Source of the DNA: Tsukamurella sp040611135
GTDB lineage: Bacteria > Actinomycetota > Actinomycetes > Mycobacteriales > Mycobacteriaceae
Assembly (NCBI RefSeq): GCF_040611135.1
Contig: NZ_JBEXNL010000007.1
Location: forward strand, 62,001 to 126,000
Length of the DNA stretch: 64,000 nt
Direction of reading: 5' to 3'
Within the stretch, counting starts at the first letter, position 1; each line of letters begins with the position of its first letter. This document shows, piece by piece, positions 1 to 8,119 of this stretch. A program made the translations under genes and the position numbers. The notes beneath the pieces were generated by a model. That model had not been told where the DNA came from. It did no database searches and was given only the letters and a program-made list of their open reading frames with translations.

Positions 1-14
1 TAAGGATTCACTTC

Positions 15-938
15 ATGGACATTCGGCAGCTGCGGGTGCTGCGCGAGCTGGGCGACCTCGGAAGTGTGCGCGCGGTGGCCGATGCCATGCTGATCACCCC
101 GTCGGCGGTGTCGCAGCAGCTGGCGCTGCTGCAGCGCAGCGTGGACGTGCCGCTGACGCGCCGCGAGGGACGCAACCTGGTGCTCACCGACGCCGGGCGG
201 GTCCTCGCCGACGCGGGCGCGTCCGTGATCCGTGCGATGGCGGACGCCCGCGCGGCCATCGGCGCCTTCCACGACGACCCGGCGGGCACGGTCGCGCTCA
301 GCGCCTTCCACAGCGCCGGCCACGCGGTGTTCTCCCGCCTCGTCGACCGCCTGCCGCCCGGCGCCGACGGGGTGCCGCGCCTACGCCTGTCCGACGAGGA
401 CGTCTCCCAGCAGGAGTTCCCCGCGCTCACCGCCCGGTACGACCTGGTGCTCGCGCACCGGATGGCGAACGGTCCCGCGTGGCCGCAGGATCGCGTATCG
501 GTGCTCCCGATGATCGAGGAGGCGCTCGACGTGGCGCTCCCCGCCGGCCACCCGCTCGCCGCCCGCGCCGCCCTGTTACCGGAGGAGGTCGCGGACGAGC
601 CGTGGGTCACCAGCCGCGCCGGCTACTCCCCTGCCGACGTGTTGGCCGCGGTGGTCGCCGTCACCGGCCGTCCGGCGCGGGTGCTGCACCGGATCAACGA
701 CTACTCCGCCGTCGCCGCCCTGGTGGCGGCCGGCGGCGTGATCGGGCTGCTGCCGCGGTACACCGCCCGGCCCGCCGTGCCGCCCGGCCTGGTGCTGCGT
801 CCGCTGCGGGGCGTCGCCGCCGTCCGCACGATCGACGTGCTCGCCCGCCCGGAGGCGCTGCGCCGCCGCTCGGTGATGACGGTGGCGGACACGCTGCGCG
901 ACATCCTCTCCGAGCTCAGCGCGCCCCGGGCGTCCTGA
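15..938 (+). CDS. LysR-family transcriptional regulator
   Basis: A 307-residue protein of normal LysR length. Residues 1-62 are the winged helix-turn-helix (the stretch SVRAVADAMLITPSAVSQQL is the recognition region), and about 85-300 form the effector-binding domain. ATG at 15 is preceded by AAGGA at 2-6 with 8-nt spacing, which supports this start. It converges on the secreted protein gene that ends at 961, so its target is more likely left of the window; LysR regulators are usually divergent from their targets. The effector cannot be read from sequence. Confidence 0.9.
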   Translation: MDIRQLRVLRELGDLGSVRAVADAMLITPSAVSQQLALLQRSVDVPLTRREGRNLVLTDAGRVLADAGASVIRAMADARAAIGAFHDDPAGTVALSAFHSAGHAVFSRLVDRLPPGADGVPRLRLSDEDVSQQEFPALTARYDLVLAHRMANGPAWPQDRVSVLPMIEEALDVALPAGHPLAARAALLPEEVADEPWVTSRAGYSPADVLAAVVAVTGRPARVLHRINDYSAVAALVAAGGVIGLLPRYTARPAVPPGLVLRPLRGVAAVRTIDVLARPEALRRRSVMTVADTLRDILSELSAPRAS

Positions 939-960
939 CGGGCCCGGGGCGCGCGGCGGA

Positions 961-2031
961 TCAGAGGACCTTGTCGACGATCGAGCCGATGAGCCCGCCG
1001 CCCGACGGACTCTCCGGCTGCCCACCGGCCGCCGATGCACCGGGGAGTGACGTCGACACCTCGCCCGACCCGGTCGCGGGCGAGCCGGTACCGGCGGTGG
1101 ATGCACCACCTGCCGCGGTCGAGCCCGACGAGGACGCGCCTCCGCCCGCCGCCCCCGAACCGCTCTCAGCGGCCCCGCCGACGGACCGAGCACCGATGGG
1201 GGCGACCGAGGAGCCCCGGTCGGCGGCCGACGAGGACGCAGCCCCACCCGCCGCGTCCGACCCCGAGGTCGTCTCGGCCGCCGTGTCCGCGGCAGGGGCC
1301 GGGGCTGCGGCGTTGGCCCCGACCGACGGCGCCGCTCGGCCCGCGCCGGCGGGTGCCGCACTGTTCGCGCCGCCGGTACCGGTCGCGGATCCGCTCCCGG
1401 TTGCGCCCCCGACGCGGCTCGCCGCGGAACCGCTGGGCCCTCCGGGGCCACCCGCCCGGGCGGGAGCGGCCTGTGCGGGTGCGGACTGTGCGGGTGCGGC
1501 CGGAGCCGCCTGGGCCGGGGCGACCCGCCCCCCGGATCCACCCGGCGCGCTCGCGCTCGAACCACCGGCACCGCCCTGCGCGGCAGCGGTCCCACCGCCC
1601 GCACGACCCGCGGCATTCGCGCCGCCCGCGGCGTTCGCGCCGCCTGAGCGACCTGCGGCATTCGCCCCGCCTGCGGCGTTCGTCCCACCGGCGTTGCCTG
1701 CGCCACCGGCGGTACCGCCCGCGCCGGCGCCACCTCCGCGACCTGCGCCTCCCGTCCCGGTCGCGCCGGCACCGCCCGTCGTGCGCCCCGCGCCGCCGTT
1801 CGTGGTCCCGGCGACGGTGCCGCCGTTCGTGGTTCCCGCGCCGGACGCCGCACCGGGTACGCCGGGCTGCACCGGGGCGGGCGGCTTCGACGGGTCGCCA
1901 CCGGCCTGCGCGGCGCCCGCACCGAACCAGATCGACCCCACCGCCACAGCGGCTGCCGCCGACGCGGTCATCCGCGTCACCGAGACACCGGTCCGATTGT
2001 TCCTACGATGCCGCCCCTGATACCTGGACAT
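961..2031 (-). CDS. Secreted Gly/Ala/Ser-rich low-complexity protein
   Basis: A 356-residue protein. It starts MSRYQGRHRRNNRTG, a basic leader like those of mycobacterial resuscitation-promoting factors, followed by a hydrophobic core and an AQA cleavage site near residue 43. The mature part is almost only Gly, Ala, Ser, Pro and Thr, with NAAGG-type repeats near the middle, and ends in a short amphipathic tail (GGLIGSIVDKVL). No catalytic domain is visible. The frame is open back to 2136, but ATG at 2031 has GGGAGAG just upstream and begins the signal peptide, so I chose it. Probably a cell-wall-associated or secreted structural protein; the role is unknown. Confidence 0.75.
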   Translation of the reverse strand: MSRYQGRHRRNNRTGVSVTRMTASAAAAVAVGSIWFGAGAAQAGGDPSKPPAPVQPGVPGAASGAGTTNGGTVAGTTNGGAGRTTGGAGATGTGGAGRGGGAGAGGTAGGAGNAGGTNAAGGANAAGRSGGANAAGGANAAGRAGGGTAAAQGGAGGSSASAPGGSGGRVAPAQAAPAAPAQSAPAQAAPARAGGPGGPSGSAASRVGGATGSGSATGTGGANSAAPAGAGRAAPSVGANAAAPAPAADTAAETTSGSDAAGGAASSSAADRGSSVAPIGARSVGGAAESGSGAAGGGASSSGSTAAGGASTAGTGSPATGSGEVSTSLPGASAAGGQPESPSGGGLIGSIVDKVL

Positions 2032-2477
2032 GAACTCTCCCGTTCTCCATTCACGCAACGACCATTCCTTCGGGCGGGCGAGTATCGGAAGGCGGACACG
2101 ACCGATCGCCGCTACTCCGTGCGGAGCGCGGCGCATGCTTGAGATGCCTTGAAGACGAACGGAACTCGGAGGTGGTTTCTCTACCTACCGACTCGACCCA
2201 CCCCCGAGCCAACACGAGTCACGCGAGGTTATCCAGGAAACCCGGGTAACGATAACGACACGATGTGAACGCGACCACAACCCGGGGGAGTCGCGTTGCA
2301 CAACGTTGTTCCACACCGTGAATCGCGATTCTTTCGCTCTGGTAATTTTTTGGATCACACCGGACAAACCGCGTCCTCAACGGACCGCCTCGGACGTCCT
2401 GCCGCAGATGCCGCCACCTCCGCGGCGCAATCCGGGCGCATCGCACTTTGCCATCGCCTCGTGCGCCGCCGCCGGCC
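2032..2477. other. 446-bp intergenic region, no gene seen
   Basis: It lies between the start of the secreted protein gene and the end of the tandem TetR gene. It is more AT-rich than its surroundings, with a short T run near 2346. It holds a GACTCG/CGAGTC inverted repeat (2190-2195 with 2215-2220) and another imperfect stem near 2170-2190. Such a long leader could be a structured 5' UTR for the secreted protein. I could not match it to a known riboswitch. Small open frames here lack ribosome sites and coding character. Confidence 0.5.
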
Positions 2478-3635
2478 CTATCGGGTGGCCCGTCCGCCCT
2501 CATGCTCCCCATCGAGGCCCAGAATCGCTCTGCCGTATGCGATCACGAGATCGGTGCCGTCGACCCCGGGCGGCACGCTCCCGCTGCCGGCGAGCTGATT
2601 GATGGCAGTGATGGCCCCCATCACGATCACGCGGCGGGCGGCGGGTTCGGCATCGTCGACTGCGCGGTACAGCTCGGCCCACTCGCCCACGTACGCGCGC
2701 TGCGCGTCGATCAGGACCGCGCTCTCGCGATAGCTGAGCTCGCCGAGCTCGGAGACGATCAGCTGCATCATGCCGGGGTGATGGACGACGAAGCTCGCGT
2801 ACCTGGCCACGACGGCCCGGAGCGCGGTGACCGGATCGTCGGTGCCGGCGAGCACCTCGTCGAGGTCCACCTGGACGAACCCGTTGGCGCGGTTGAGCGC
2901 CGACGAGAGGATCTCCTCCTTGCTGGCGAAGTGGTTGTAGATGCTCGACGACGCGAGGTCGACCGCGGCGGCGATGTCCTCCATCGCCACCCCGTCGTAG
3001 GTCCGGGCCGCGAACAACTCGACCGCGGCGGCGAGGATCTGCTCGCGCTTGGCGACCCGCGCCAGCCCACGAAGCGCGGCGGGCACGGCGTCGTTCCCGA
3101 GCGGACCGGTCACCGCCCGGGAGACCAACCCGGACAGGACGACGCGCATCGGCGGCGCGGCCGACTCCGTGGCGTGCATCGCGGTACTCAGCAGGACGCC
3201 GAGTACCGCGATCGAACGGACGCGCCCCCCGGCACCGTCGCCCGGCGCCGCGACCGCCGCGTCGAGCTCCGCCAGGAGCGTCTCGCGGATCTCCGCGGCC
3301 GCGTCCGCCGACAGGTACCGGGCCTCCCGGATCCACAGCCGGCCCGCGGCCCGGTGCGCGAGGATCCGGTCGATCAGCGGCCCGAACCGGTCCGCCGCGG
3401 ATCCCGCCGCCAGCGCCTCGCGCAGGCCCCGCACGTAAGCCTCGAAGGCCGCCGCGAGCATCGCCTCCTTGTTCGCGAAGTGGCGGTACAGGGCCGAAGG
3501 GCGCACCCCCACGGCGTCGGCCACCGCGCTCATCGCGACGTTCTCGTATCCGCGCGTCGCGAACGCCGCGGTGGCGGCCTCGATGATGAGCTCGCGCCGG
3601 TTTGCCGGTCGTGCGCGCACCGGTGTCGTCTCCAT
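2478..3635 (-). CDS. Tandem (double-domain) TetR-family regulator
   Basis: A 385-residue protein with two complete TetR helix-turn-helix units. The first is near residues 10-55 (RRELIIEAATAAFATRGYEN), the second near 195-240 (KREQILAAAVELFAARTYDG). Each is followed by a helical ligand domain. Ordinary TetR proteins have about 200 residues, so this is a head-to-tail duplication. ATG at 3635 is used although the frame stays open upstream; the region further up is the opposite reading of the SDR gene. It lies 20 bp after the SDR gene, at the end of the thiolase-hydratase operon, and probably represses it in response to an acyl-CoA. A second protein of the same build sits at 50339. Confidence 0.88.
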   Translation of the reverse strand: METTPVRARPANRRELIIEAATAAFATRGYENVAMSAVADAVGVRPSALYRHFANKEAMLAAAFEAYVRGLREALAAGSAADRFGPLIDRILAHRAAGRLWIREARYLSADAAAEIRETLLAELDAAVAAPGDGAGGRVRSIAVLGVLLSTAMHATESAAPPMRVVLSGLVSRAVTGPLGNDAVPAALRGLARVAKREQILAAAVELFAARTYDGVAMEDIAAAVDLASSSIYNHFASKEEILSSALNRANGFVQVDLDEVLAGTDDPVTALRAVVARYASFVVHHPGMMQLIVSELGELSYRESAVLIDAQRAYVGEWAELYRAVDDAEPAARRVIVMGAITAINQLAGSGSVPPGVDGTDLVIAYGRAILGLDGEHEGGRATR

Positions 3636-3655
3636 GAGTGACAAGACTATGGCGC

Positions 3656-4486
3656 CTAGATCATGTAGCCGCCCCCGCAGACCAGGGTCTGCGCGCTGAC
3701 GTAGTCGGACTCGGGCCGGCACAGCAGGTAGACGGCGCCCGCGGCCTCCTGGGGCGTCCCCGCGCGGCCCAACGGGATCTGCGCGGCCATCGCGTCGAGC
3801 AGCTGCGGGTTCACCCCCACCTTGATCTCCCGGCCGGCTACGTCGATGCTGCCGCCGCCACCGGCGGGCGCCTCCGTGAGGCGGGTGGTGATGAGGCCGA
3901 AGGCGACGGTGTTGACGGTGACGTTGTACCGGCCCCACTCCTTGGCGATGGTCTTCGTCAGGCCCGTCACGCCCGCCTTGGCCGCGGCGTAGTTGGCCTG
4001 CCCCGCGTTGCCGCCGAGCCCGGCGATCGAGGAGATGTTGACCACCTTGCGGCACGGCACCTCGCGGCCCTCCGCGCGGGCGGCCTTGACGAGACCGGAG
4101 ATCACCGGCTGCGCGGCGCGCAGAATCCGGAACGGGGCCTTGAGGTGCACGTCGAGGATCGCGTCCCACTGCTCGTCGGTCATCTTCTGCACGACCGAGT
4201 CCCACGTGTAGCCGGCATTGTTGACGATGATGTCGAGCCCGCCGAGTTCATCGATCGCGGTGCCGATGAAGCGCTCCGCGAAGCCCTCGTCGGTGACGCT
4301 CCCGGCGCAGGCCACGGCGCGGCCGCCGGCCGCCTCGATATCGGCGACGGTCTGCGCCGCGGGCGCCGCGTCGAGGTCGTTCACCACGACGGCCGCGCCG
4401 TCGGCGGCGAGCTTGAGGGCGATCTCACGGCCGATGCCGCGGCCGGATCCGGTGATCACGGCGACCTTGCCGCTCAGTGCGGACAT
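3656..4486 (-). CDS. SDR-family 3-hydroxyacyl-CoA-type dehydrogenase
   Basis: A 276-residue short-chain dehydrogenase/reductase. The Rossmann motif TGSGRGIG is near residue 12, NNAG near 90, and the catalytic Ser (NISSIAG), Tyr and Lys (YAAAK) follow in order. The family oxidises or reduces hydroxyl/keto groups with NAD(P). Beside a thiolase, hydratases and a CoA ligase, the likely step is 3-hydroxyacyl-CoA dehydrogenation, as in HSD17B4-like or steroid side-chain enzymes. ATG at 4486 has AAGGAG at good spacing. It is 25 bp from the MaoC gene, so the two are co-transcribed. The substrate is not known. Confidence 0.88.
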   Translation of the reverse strand: MSALSGKVAVITGSGRGIGREIALKLAADGAAVVVNDLDAAPAAQTVADIEAAGGRAVACAGSVTDEGFAERFIGTAIDELGGLDIIVNNAGYTWDSVVQKMTDEQWDAILDVHLKAPFRILRAAQPVISGLVKAARAEGREVPCRKVVNISSIAGLGGNAGQANYAAAKAGVTGLTKTIAKEWGRYNVTVNTVAFGLITTRLTEAPAGGGGSIDVAGREIKVGVNPQLLDAMAAQIPLGRAGTPQEAAGAVYLLCRPESDYVSAQTLVCGGGYMI

Positions 4487-4511
4487 GGGTGGTACTCCTT
4501 CGGGGTAGGGA

Positions 4512-4910
4512 TCAGAGGTCGACGACGGCGGTGCCCGTGAGGGTCGTGGTGCCGTCGGCGAGGGAGACGGTGAGGTCGACGGTGGCGGTGCGTGCGGCAC
4601 CGTCGACCGCCACGACCGTGCCCCGGCAGACGGGCTCGGCGTGCACGGGGGTGATGGCGACGAACCGCACCGCGAAGCTTCGGATGCGTTGCACGCCGGC
4701 CCATCCCGTGAGCAGTCGACCCAGGTGCGCCATGCCGAGCATGCCGTGGGCGAAGACATCGTCGAGGCCCGCCGAGCGGGCGACGTCGAGGTCGATGTGC
4801 ATGGGGTTGTGGTCACCGCTCGCACCCGCGAACAGGGCCAGGGTGGTGCGGGTGATCTCGCCGACGGCGAGCGGGGGCAGCTCGGTGCCCACCTCGACGG
4901 TCGCGCTCAC
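4512..4910 (-). CDS. MaoC-like (R)-specific enoyl-CoA hydratase
   Basis: A 132-residue single hotdog domain. It carries the hydratase 2 motif (FAGASGDHNPMHID, with the Asp and His that activate water) and a following GMLGMAHLGRLLTGW helix. The GTG start at 4910 has GAAAGGAT upstream. It pairs with the N-terminal-type hydratase gene at 6364. Such half-size MaoC proteins often form heteromers, as ChsH1-ChsH2 do in cholesterol side-chain breakdown. In the ancestral operon the two genes were probably adjacent; an IS110 element now separates them, which may reduce transcription of this gene and the two after it. Confidence 0.85.
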   Translation of the reverse strand: MSATVEVGTELPPLAVGEITRTTLALFAGASGDHNPMHIDLDVARSAGLDDVFAHGMLGMAHLGRLLTGWAGVQRIRSFAVRFVAITPVHAEPVCRGTVVAVDGAARTATVDLTVSLADGTTTLTGTAVVDL

Positions 4911-4957
4911 TAGGGCACCATCCTTTCTGCAGCCCGATCGGTTAGGGTTGTGATCTC

Positions 4958-5146
4958 TCGGTACCGGCGGGTGCACGGCCCTGTGCGCATGCCCCGTGAG
5001 GGCCAGCATGAGTTCTGCCGGCTCCGCCGGGCCGGGAGCCGCCGACCGGCGTCAGGAACACGCCCCGCAGAGGGCCGATTAGTGAGCTTCCGGCAGCGTC
5101 TCCCCACTCCGAGCAGATCGAGTGTTGACCTGCGAGGAGGAGTTGC
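4958..5146 (+). ncRNA. Candidate IS110 bridge RNA in the left non-coding end
   Basis: Non-coding segment between the proposed left end of the element and the transposase ATG. Its size (about 190 nt) is close to the roughly 177-nt bridge RNA of IS621. A GC-rich hairpin is clear (CGGCTCC 5019-5025 with GGAGCCG 5035-5041), and GGCCC at 4977-4981 can pair with GGGCC at 5000-5004. The target- and donor-binding loops were not identified. The assignment rests on family knowledge plus position. Confidence 0.45.
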
Positions 5147-6346
5147 ATGTTCGTCGGCTGGGATTGGGGCAACAGTACCCATGACATGACCATCATCGAT
5201 GACAACGGCGGCAAAGTGCATCGATCGGCGGTCCCACATACCGAGGCCGGTATCACTGCGGCGATCAACCGACTTGCGGAGTTCGGCGACCCGAGCGAGT
5301 TGCCGGTGGCGATCGAGACGACCCGCGGACTGGTGGTGGATCGGCTGACCGTTGCAGGACATCCGGTGATCCCGGTGCATCCCAATGCCTTCCATGCCGC
5401 AAGGCCGCGGTGGGGTGCTGCGCGGGCCAAGACCGACCCGGGGGATTCGTTCAAGCTCGCCGACTACGCCCGCACCGACGGTCATCGCCTCCCGCGCTTG
5501 CAGCCGGTGACTGCCGCGACGCGCGAGTTGCAGGCCCTGACCCGGGCGCGGGGAGATCAGCTGGAGCTGCGGATCGCCGCGGTCAACCAGCTCGCTGCCC
5601 TGCTCGATCAGTACTGGCCGGGCGGTAAAGCGGTGTTCGCCGCGCTCCATTCGGCGATCGCGATCGCCTTCCTCACCCGCTACCCGACGGCCGAATCCGC
5701 GGCCAAGCTCACCGCCAAGCAGTTGGAGTCGTTCTGCCGCAAGCACGGCTACAGCGGCCGGCGTTCCGGCTCCGAACTGCTCGAACGACTCCGGGCGGCC
5801 CCCATCCCGGACAGCAGCATCGGCGACGAGATCATCACGCATGTCATCACCGCCCAGGTCGGTGTCGTCCGCGCACTGCAGACCGCTGTCGACGGCCTGG
5901 ACAAGGTCATCGCCGACAAGGTCACGACGCATCCCTACGCGCCGCTGCTCAAGGATCTGCCGCGGATCGGCACCCTCAACCTTGCCCAGATCATCGGCGA
6001 GGTCGGACCGATCCTCGAACGCGCCACCAGTTTCGAGCAGTTCGCCGCTGAAACCGGCATCGCGCCGGTGACCCGCGCGTCCGGCAAGAGCCACGTCGTG
6101 GGTTTCCGGCACGCCACCAACAGACGCGCACGGCAGGCCCTGCACACCTGGATCGACAACAGCCGCCGCGGCGACCCCTGGGCCCAGCAACGCTACGTCG
6201 ACGCCCGCGCCCGCGGGCAGCGGCACCCCCACGCCCTGCGCACCCTCGGCCGATCCTGGCTCCGCATCATCTGGGCCTGCTGGCGCACCCAAACCCCCTA
6301 CAACCCGCAGCACCGAACCGCCAGAAACCTCCCGAATGCCGCGTAG
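5147..6346 (+). CDS. IS110-family transposase (DEDD recombinase)
   Basis: A 399-residue, apparently intact transposase. The N-terminal RuvC-like domain has D6 (GWDWG), E57 (AIETTRG) and D97/D100 (KTDPGD), the DEDD set. The C-terminal Tnp domain has LPRIGTLNLAQIIGEVGP near 271-288 and a likely catalytic serine at 312 (TRASGK). ATG at 5147 follows a GAGGAGGAG ribosome site. IS110 enzymes insert without target duplication, guided by a bridge RNA. No frameshift or stop is seen, so the element may be active. Confidence 0.93.
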   Translation: MFVGWDWGNSTHDMTIIDDNGGKVHRSAVPHTEAGITAAINRLAEFGDPSELPVAIETTRGLVVDRLTVAGHPVIPVHPNAFHAARPRWGAARAKTDPGDSFKLADYARTDGHRLPRLQPVTAATRELQALTRARGDQLELRIAAVNQLAALLDQYWPGGKAVFAALHSAIAIAFLTRYPTAESAAKLTAKQLESFCRKHGYSGRRSGSELLERLRAAPIPDSSIGDEIITHVITAQVGVVRALQTAVDGLDKVIADKVTTHPYAPLLKDLPRIGTLNLAQIIGEVGPILERATSFEQFAAETGIAPVTRASGKSHVVGFRHATNRRARQALHTWIDNSRRGDPWAQQRYVDARARGQRHPHALRTLGRSWLRIIWACWRTQTPYNPQHRTARNLPNAA

Positions 6347-6363
6347 GGGTTGACTCAGGAATC

Positions 6364-6822
6364 TCATGCGGCGGCCTCCTGCGGGCGGCGGACGACGATC
6401 GTCGAGGTGGCCGTGGCGACGGACTCGCCGTCGCGGAGGAATTCGGAGCGTTTGACGAGGAACTCGAGGGCGCCACCACTCTTGGCGTAGACGTCGACGA
6501 TGCTCTCCCGCACGGTGATCCGGTCTCCGGCGCAGACGACGGCGTGATGGTCGAAGCGCTGCTCGCCGTGCAGGATGTGGCGCAGGTCGATCCCGAGCGC
6601 GCCGAGGTAGCCGAAGGGCTCCGGCGCCTCGAGGGCCAGGCCGAAGACGAAGGTCGGTGGCGCGGGTAGGTCGCGGTGGCCCGCGGCGCGGGCCGCGTCG
6701 AGATGGGTGAACACGGGATCGGTCTCGCCGATCGCCTGCGCGAAGAAGCGCAGCCGGCCGCGCTCGACGTCGACGGCGAACTCGGGCAGGGCCAGGGCCA
6801 GGGCCTGGTCGCGGTCGATCAC
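6364..6822 (-). CDS. MaoC N-terminal-type (FAS1-like) dehydratase
   Basis: A 152-residue hotdog protein of the MaoC_dehydrat_N type (PPTFVFGL and HGEQRFDHHAVVCAGD are typical). Its GTG start overlaps the thiolase stop as GTGA, so translation is coupled. It likely forms a heteromeric enoyl-CoA hydratase with the 132-residue MaoC protein encoded from 4910. Its stop lies only a few bases from the right end of the IS110 element, so the insertion fell just after this gene and split the operon. Confidence 0.82.
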   Translation of the reverse strand: MIDRDQALALALPEFAVDVERGRLRFFAQAIGETDPVFTHLDAARAAGHRDLPAPPTFVFGLALEAPEPFGYLGALGIDLRHILHGEQRFDHHAVVCAGDRITVRESIVDVYAKSGGALEFLVKRSEFLRDGESVATATSTIVVRRPQEAAA

Positions 6823-8000
6823 CGCTCGCCCCGCTCGTAGAGCGTCACCACGGCCGCGCCGCCGAGCCCGATGTTGTGCTGCAGGGCCAGGGAGGCACCG
6901 TCGACCTGGCGGGCCCCCGCCTCGCCGCGCAGCTGCCAGGACAGCTCCGCGCACTGCGCGAGGCCCGTGGCACCCAGCGGATGCCCCTTGGACAGCAGGC
7001 CGCCCGACGGGTTGGTGACCACCGCGCCGCCGTAGGTGTTGTCGCCGTCCTCGATGAACTTCTCCGCCGTGCCGTCCGGGGTGAGCCGCAGCGACTCGTA
7101 AGAGAGGATCTCGTTCGCGGTGAAGCAGTCGTGCAGCTCCACCACGCGCACGTCCTTCGGGTCCACGCCCGCGGCCTCGTACACCTGGTCCGCGGCACGG
7201 CGGCTCATGTCCGCCCCGACGAGGTTCACCAGCGAGCCGTCGAAGGAGGCCGGGCCGTCGGTGGTCATCGCCTGCGCGGCGATCGCGACCGTCGTACGCA
7301 GGCCGCGGGCGCGGGCGAAGTCCTCGCTGACGAGGAGCGCGGCGGCGGCCCCGCAGGTGGGCGGGCAGCACTGGAGCCGCGTGAGCGGGCCGAAGATCTG
7401 CGGCGACGCCATCACCTCCTCGACGGTGACGGGCTCCCGGAAGACCGCGAACGGGTTGTTCGCGGCGTGCGTGCGGGCCTTGACCGCGACCTTGGCGAAG
7501 GTCTCCGGCGCGACGCCGTACCGCTCGGCGTACTCGGAGCCGGCGCCGCCGAAGAGCTGAGCGGCGAACGGTGCTTCACTTGCACCGTTCCGCCCCTCGG
7601 CGATCGCCATGAAGTCGACGAACGGGCTCGGCCGGTCGGGCCACTTGATGGCGAGCGCCCCGCGTTCCATCTGCTCGAAGCCGAAGGCCAACACGCAGTC
7701 CGCGGCGCCGGATGCGACCGCCTGCCGCGCGAGGAAGAGCGCGGACGACCCCGTCGAGCAGTTGTTGTTGACGTTGACCACCGGGATCCCCGTCGTGCCG
7801 ACCCGGTACAGCGCGCGCTGGCCGCTCGTGGAATCGCCGTAGACGTACCCGGCGTAGGCCTGCTGCACGTCCGCGAGCTCGACGCCCGCGTCGGCGAGGG
7901 CGGCCCGGATCGCGGCGGGTGCCATCACGTCGTAGGGCTCGGCCGTGCGCGGGGTGGCGAAGGGAACCATCCCGACGCCGGCGACGTATGTCCGAATCAT
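6819..8000 (-). CDS. SCP2-type thiolase / lipid-transfer thiolase
   Basis: A 393-residue thiolase-fold protein. The nucleophile Cys lies in NNNCSTGSSAL near residue 85. The family HDCF motif (ELHDCFTANE) and the C-terminal GHPLGATG histidine are present. These features fit sterol-carrier-protein-x-like thiolases, which cleave 3-ketoacyl-CoAs including branched or steroid side chains. I start at ATG 8000, which has GGAGGT at the right distance; an ATG four codons upstream overlaps that site. It is the first gene of the minus-strand operon and is divergent from the CoA ligase. Confidence 0.88.
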   Translation of the reverse strand: MIRTYVAGVGMVPFATPRTAEPYDVMAPAAIRAALADAGVELADVQQAYAGYVYGDSTSGQRALYRVGTTGIPVVNVNNNCSTGSSALFLARQAVASGAADCVLAFGFEQMERGALAIKWPDRPSPFVDFMAIAEGRNGASEAPFAAQLFGGAGSEYAERYGVAPETFAKVAVKARTHAANNPFAVFREPVTVEEVMASPQIFGPLTRLQCCPPTCGAAAALLVSEDFARARGLRTTVAIAAQAMTTDGPASFDGSLVNLVGADMSRRAADQVYEAAGVDPKDVRVVELHDCFTANEILSYESLRLTPDGTAEKFIEDGDNTYGGAVVTNPSGGLLSKGHPLGATGLAQCAELSWQLRGEAGARQVDGASLALQHNIGLGGAAVVTLYERGER

Positions 8001-8119
8001 TTCTACCTCCATACGATTGAATATTCACATTTATTGCACAGTCCGGCCCTGACATGCAATAGTCGATCTCGATGTAGCCGACATCACACTTGTATCCGTT
8101 CACTCCTCGGAGGATTGAC
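8001..8119. promoter_or_regulatory. Divergent promoter region with inverted repeats
   Basis: This AT-rich 119-bp spacer separates the thiolase operon from the acyl-CoA ligase. It holds the palindrome TGAATATTCA (8018-8027), TATTGCA/TGCAATA (8032-8038 with 8055-8061), and GATGT-N5-ACATC (8071-8085). The last shares the TGTAG half-site seen in the operator region of the other tandem TetR regulator at 50249-50304. It is a likely operator for the tandem TetR encoded at the end of this operon; that link is inference. Confidence 0.5.

Larger units (their letters stand above)
4955..6362 (+). mobile_element. IS110-family insertion sequence
   Basis: About 1.4 kb with one full-length DEDD transposase gene. 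The proposed ends rest on ATCTC, found at 4953-4957 and 6361-6365 (shared core CT). There are no long terminal inverted repeats, as expected for IS110. Removing the element leaves about 48 bp between the two hydratase genes with the downstream ribosome site intact. The exact ends are inferred and could shift by a few bases. About 190 bp of non-coding left end precede the transposase, where the IS110 subgroup encodes its bridge RNA. Confidence 0.75.

Noticed and set aside
479..2020. Long open frames antisense to the Gly/Ala-rich protein and similar shadows elsewhere
   Set aside because: High-GC DNA gives long open frames opposite real genes; these are Arg/Pro-rich, lack ribosome sites and match no family.
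2032..2477. Possible ydaO-type c-di-AMP riboswitch before the Rpf-like-leader gene
   Set aside because: Rpf genes in relatives often carry this riboswitch, but I could not find its conserved core on the minus strand.
3636..4205. N-terminal extension of the first tandem TetR
   Set aside because: The open frame upstream is an alternative reading of the SDR gene; TetR homology starts at ATG 3635.
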